Shown: piece by piece, positions 62,074 to 64,000 of the stretch
Layout of the letters: each line of letters opens with the position of its first letter
Position numbering within the stretch: position 1 is the first letter of the stretch
Assembly: GCF_014205255.1 (NCBI RefSeq)
Contig: NZ_JACHNE010000001.1
Span: 4,278,001 to 4,342,000, forward strand
Source: Streptomyces caelestis
GTDB lineage: Bacteria; Actinomycetota; Actinomycetes; Streptomycetales; Streptomycetaceae
Direction: 5' to 3'
DNA length: 64,000 nt
Made by a program: the position numbers and the translations under genes
Notes under the pieces: model-generated
Told to the model about the DNA's origin: nothing
Databases searched by the model: none
The model's input: the letters and a program-made list of their open reading frames with translations, nothing else

Positions 62074-63846
62074 ATGACGTTGCTCACGGGCGCGCGGGAG
62101 CGCTGGGTGCGGACCGGCGGGGTCGAGCTGTGCGTGGCCGAGGTGGGTGATCCCCGGCGGCCGACGGTGGTCCTGGTGCACGGCTACCCCGACAGCAAAG
62201 AGGTGTGGTCCGAGGTCGCCGCGCGTCTCGCCGGGCACTTCCACGTGGTGGCGTACGACGTCCGCGGGCACGGGCGGTCTACGGCGCCGCGGCCGCTGCG
62301 GGGCGGGTTCACGCTGGAGAAGCTGACGGACGACTTCCTGGCCGTCGCGGACGCGGTCAGCCCGGACCGGCCGGTGCATCTGGTCGGGCACGACTGGGGC
62401 TCGGTGCAGGCCTGGGAGTTCACCACCGTCCGGCGCACCGAGGGCCGCATCGCCTCCTTCACGTCCATGTCCGGGCCGTCCCTGGACCACTTCGGCCACT
62501 GGATCAACAGCCGTGTGAAGCGGCCCACCCCGCGCCGGGTCGGCCAGCTCCTCGGACAGGGCGCCAGGTCCTGGTACGTGTACCTGCTGCAGACGCCCGT
62601 GCTGCCCGAGCTGGCCTGGCGCGGCCCGCTCGGCAAGCACTGGCCCCGGGTCCTGGAGCGCGTCGAGAAGGTGCCCCGGGGTGACTACCCGACCTCGTCC
62701 CTGCCGTCGGACGCGGCACACGGGGCCTGGCTGTACCGGGACAACGTCCGGCCCCGGCTGCGCAGGCCGCGCCCCGACGCGTACGCCCACGCGCCCGTGC
62801 AGATCGTGACGCCCCTGGGGGACCGGTTCCTGTCCGAGCGGCTCCACGACGGACTGGAGCAGTGGGTTCCGCAGCTGACCCGCAGGACCGTTCAGGCGGG
62901 GCACTGGATTCCGCGCACCCGTCCGGATCAGCTGTCTTCGTGGATCGAGGAGTTCGTGACGTCCGTGGAGAGCGGGCGGTCCCCGGTGGCGACGGGCGGC
63001 AGGCACGCCGAGCGGTTCGGCGGGCAGCTCGTGCTGGTCACCGGGGCGGGCAGCGGCATCGGGCGGGCCACGGCGCTGGCGTTCGCCGAGGCGGGCGCGC
63101 GCGTGGTCGCCGTCGACCGGAACAAGGAGGCGGCTGCCCGCACCGCCGAGTCGTCCCGCCTGGCGGGCGCCCCCGCGGCCTGGGCGGAGACGGTCGACGT
63201 CTCCGACGAGCAGGCCATGGAGAAGCTCGCCGAGAAGGTCACCACCGAGTACGGCGTGGTGGACGTCCTCGTGAACAACGCCGGGATCGGACTGTCCGGT
63301 TCCTTCTTCGACACCACGCCGGAGGACTGGAAGAAGATCCTCGACGTCAACCTGTGGGGCGTGATCCACGGCTGCCGGCTCTTCGGCCGGCGGATGGCCG
63401 AGCGCGGGCAGGGCGGCCACATCGTCAACGTGGCCTCGGCGGCGGCGTACCAGCCGTCCCGGGCGCTGCCCGCGTACAGCACCTCCAAGGCGGCCGTGCT
63501 GATGCTCAGCGAGTGCCTGCGGGCGGAGCTCGCCGGGCAGGGGATCGGCGTGACGGCGGTCTGCCCCGGCTTCGTCAACACCGCCATCACGTCCACGGCC
63601 CACTTCGCCGGGGTCGACGCCGGCGAGGAGAAGCGGCTCCAGCAGCGCGCCGCCCGCCTGTACGGGCTGCGGAACTACCCGCCGGAGAAGGTCGCCGCGG
63701 CGATCCTGCGGGCGGTGGTACGCAATGACGCGGTGGTTCCGGTCACGGCGGAGGCGCGGGGCGCGCGGTGGCTGTCGCGGTTCGCGCCGGGGGTACTGCG
63801 GGGGATCGCGCGGGTGAAGCCACCGGTATGGCCCCAAGACACTTGA
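62074..63846 (+). CDS. Alpha/beta-hydrolase fused to SDR oxidoreductase
   Basis: The 590-residue two-domain protein has an N-terminal alpha/beta-hydrolase like epoxide hydrolases (VLVHGYPDSKEVWSEVAARL, nucleophile motif LVGHDWGSVQAWEF, catalytic His in VQAGHWIPRTRPDQ). The C-terminal short-chain dehydrogenase starts near residue 315 (LVLVTGAGSGIGRATALAF, NNAGIG, catalytic YSTSKAA). The combination would open or hydrolyse a substrate and then oxidise or reduce it. Similar fusions occur in actinobacteria; the substrate is unknown. Confidence 0.9.
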   Translation: MTLLTGARERWVRTGGVELCVAEVGDPRRPTVVLVHGYPDSKEVWSEVAARLAGHFHVVAYDVRGHGRSTAPRPLRGGFTLEKLTDDFLAVADAVSPDRPVHLVGHDWGSVQAWEFTTVRRTEGRIASFTSMSGPSLDHFGHWINSRVKRPTPRRVGQLLGQGARSWYVYLLQTPVLPELAWRGPLGKHWPRVLERVEKVPRGDYPTSSLPSDAAHGAWLYRDNVRPRLRRPRPDAYAHAPVQIVTPLGDRFLSERLHDGLEQWVPQLTRRTVQAGHWIPRTRPDQLSSWIEEFVTSVESGRSPVATGGRHAERFGGQLVLVTGAGSGIGRATALAFAEAGARVVAVDRNKEAAARTAESSRLAGAPAAWAETVDVSDEQAMEKLAEKVTTEYGVVDVLVNNAGIGLSGSFFDTTPEDWKKILDVNLWGVIHGCRLFGRRMAERGQGGHIVNVASAAAYQPSRALPAYSTSKAAVLMLSECLRAELAGQGIGVTAVCPGFVNTAITSTAHFAGVDAGEEKRLQQRAARLYGLRNYPPEKVAAAILRAVVRNDAVVPVTAEARGARWLSRFAPGVLRGIARVKPPVWPQDT

Positions 63847-63858
63847 TGTGAAGGCCAG

Positions 63859-63912
63859 TTGTCCACAGATTCGCGAATTCCGCTGTGGATAACACCACCT
63901 GGCTGTGGATCA
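63859..63912. other. Three DnaA boxes after the hydrolase-SDR gene
   Basis: TTGTCCACA is at 63859-63867. TGTGGATAA (minus-strand TTATCCACA) is at 63884-63892, and TGTGGATCA at 63904-63912, which differs from the box at one base. They follow the gene stop by 13 bp and continue towards the window end. Confidence 0.75.
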
Positions 63913-64000
63913 AACCTCCGAAGCCAAACTCGATCGCGTGATTCAGGTCTCTCCCGCATCGGATCCGCGCCGGCGCGGCTCACCCGAGCCGTACCGCCGC

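Overview
The window looks like core chromosome of a Streptomyces species. Coding GC is very high with strong third-position G/C bias, GTG and TTG starts are common, and many starts overlap the preceding stop (ATGA or GTGA). A perfect Streptomyces-type parS site (GTTTCACGTGAAAC at 46968), an imperfect one at 52870 and several groups of DnaA-box 9-mers suggest the segment lies close to oriC. From memory the gene order follows the S. coelicolor SCO3960-SCO4009 block in reverse, which I could not check.

Layout, left to right. 1-4554: end of a large receiver-containing regulator, then a TetR/MFS efflux pair resembling SCO4008/SCO4007 with two visible operators. 4564-10680: an inserted island holding two small coupled genes, a mini-GntR regulator, a divergent protein-kinase-like gene, and a two-gene conflict system (EACC1 protein plus caspase-STAND-TPR protein). 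The island ends at the 3' part of a tRNA-Arg(ACG) gene whose 5' half is missing. 10792-15751: fatty-acyl-CoA ligase, a SigE-type ECF sigma factor and a coupled ChsH2/ChsH1/Ltp2-like operon. 16017-20763: primase-polymerase domain protein, DinB-like protein, two acetyltransferases, a complete IS4-family element with 10-bp target duplications and a small exported peptide. 20945-25015: a 1.35-kaa nSTAND1-WD40 protein.

25395-28871: small genes and decaying sequence (IS1182-type transposase relic, ferredoxin, frameshifted PIG-L deacetylase) and a glycosyltransferase. 29042-31891: divergent formaldehyde and formate dehydrogenases, a formaldehyde-to-CO2 route. 32199-42147: two PP2C/SpoIIE phosphatases, an HATPase anti-sigma-like protein, tRNA-Ser(UGA), an HtrA-type protease, a glycerophosphodiester phosphodiesterase, a SEC-C protein and a second primase-polymerase-like protein. 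42233-46912: Xaa-Pro aminopeptidase and a fused alpha-beta glycyl-tRNA synthetase. 47015-53941: another HATPase regulator, then a copper locus (membrane protein, YcnI, Sco1, PCuAC, CopC-CopD) running into a Tat-exported DyP peroxidase. 54003-57556: pheA, a 540-bp DnaA-box-rich gap, serS and a HAD phosphatase. 57594-61887: a tRNA-Ser-like element with an abnormal anticodon arm and a four-gene ABC locus. 62074-63846: a hydrolase-SDR fusion, followed by three more DnaA boxes.

Most notable: the EACC1/caspase-STAND system, whose nine 120-bp TPR units are almost identical and mosaic; two paralogous C-loop hairpin RNAs (20777-20826 minus and 38654-38704 plus) that share a loop but have covarying stems; the fused GlyQS synthetase; and the odd tRNA-Ser-like gene behind serS.
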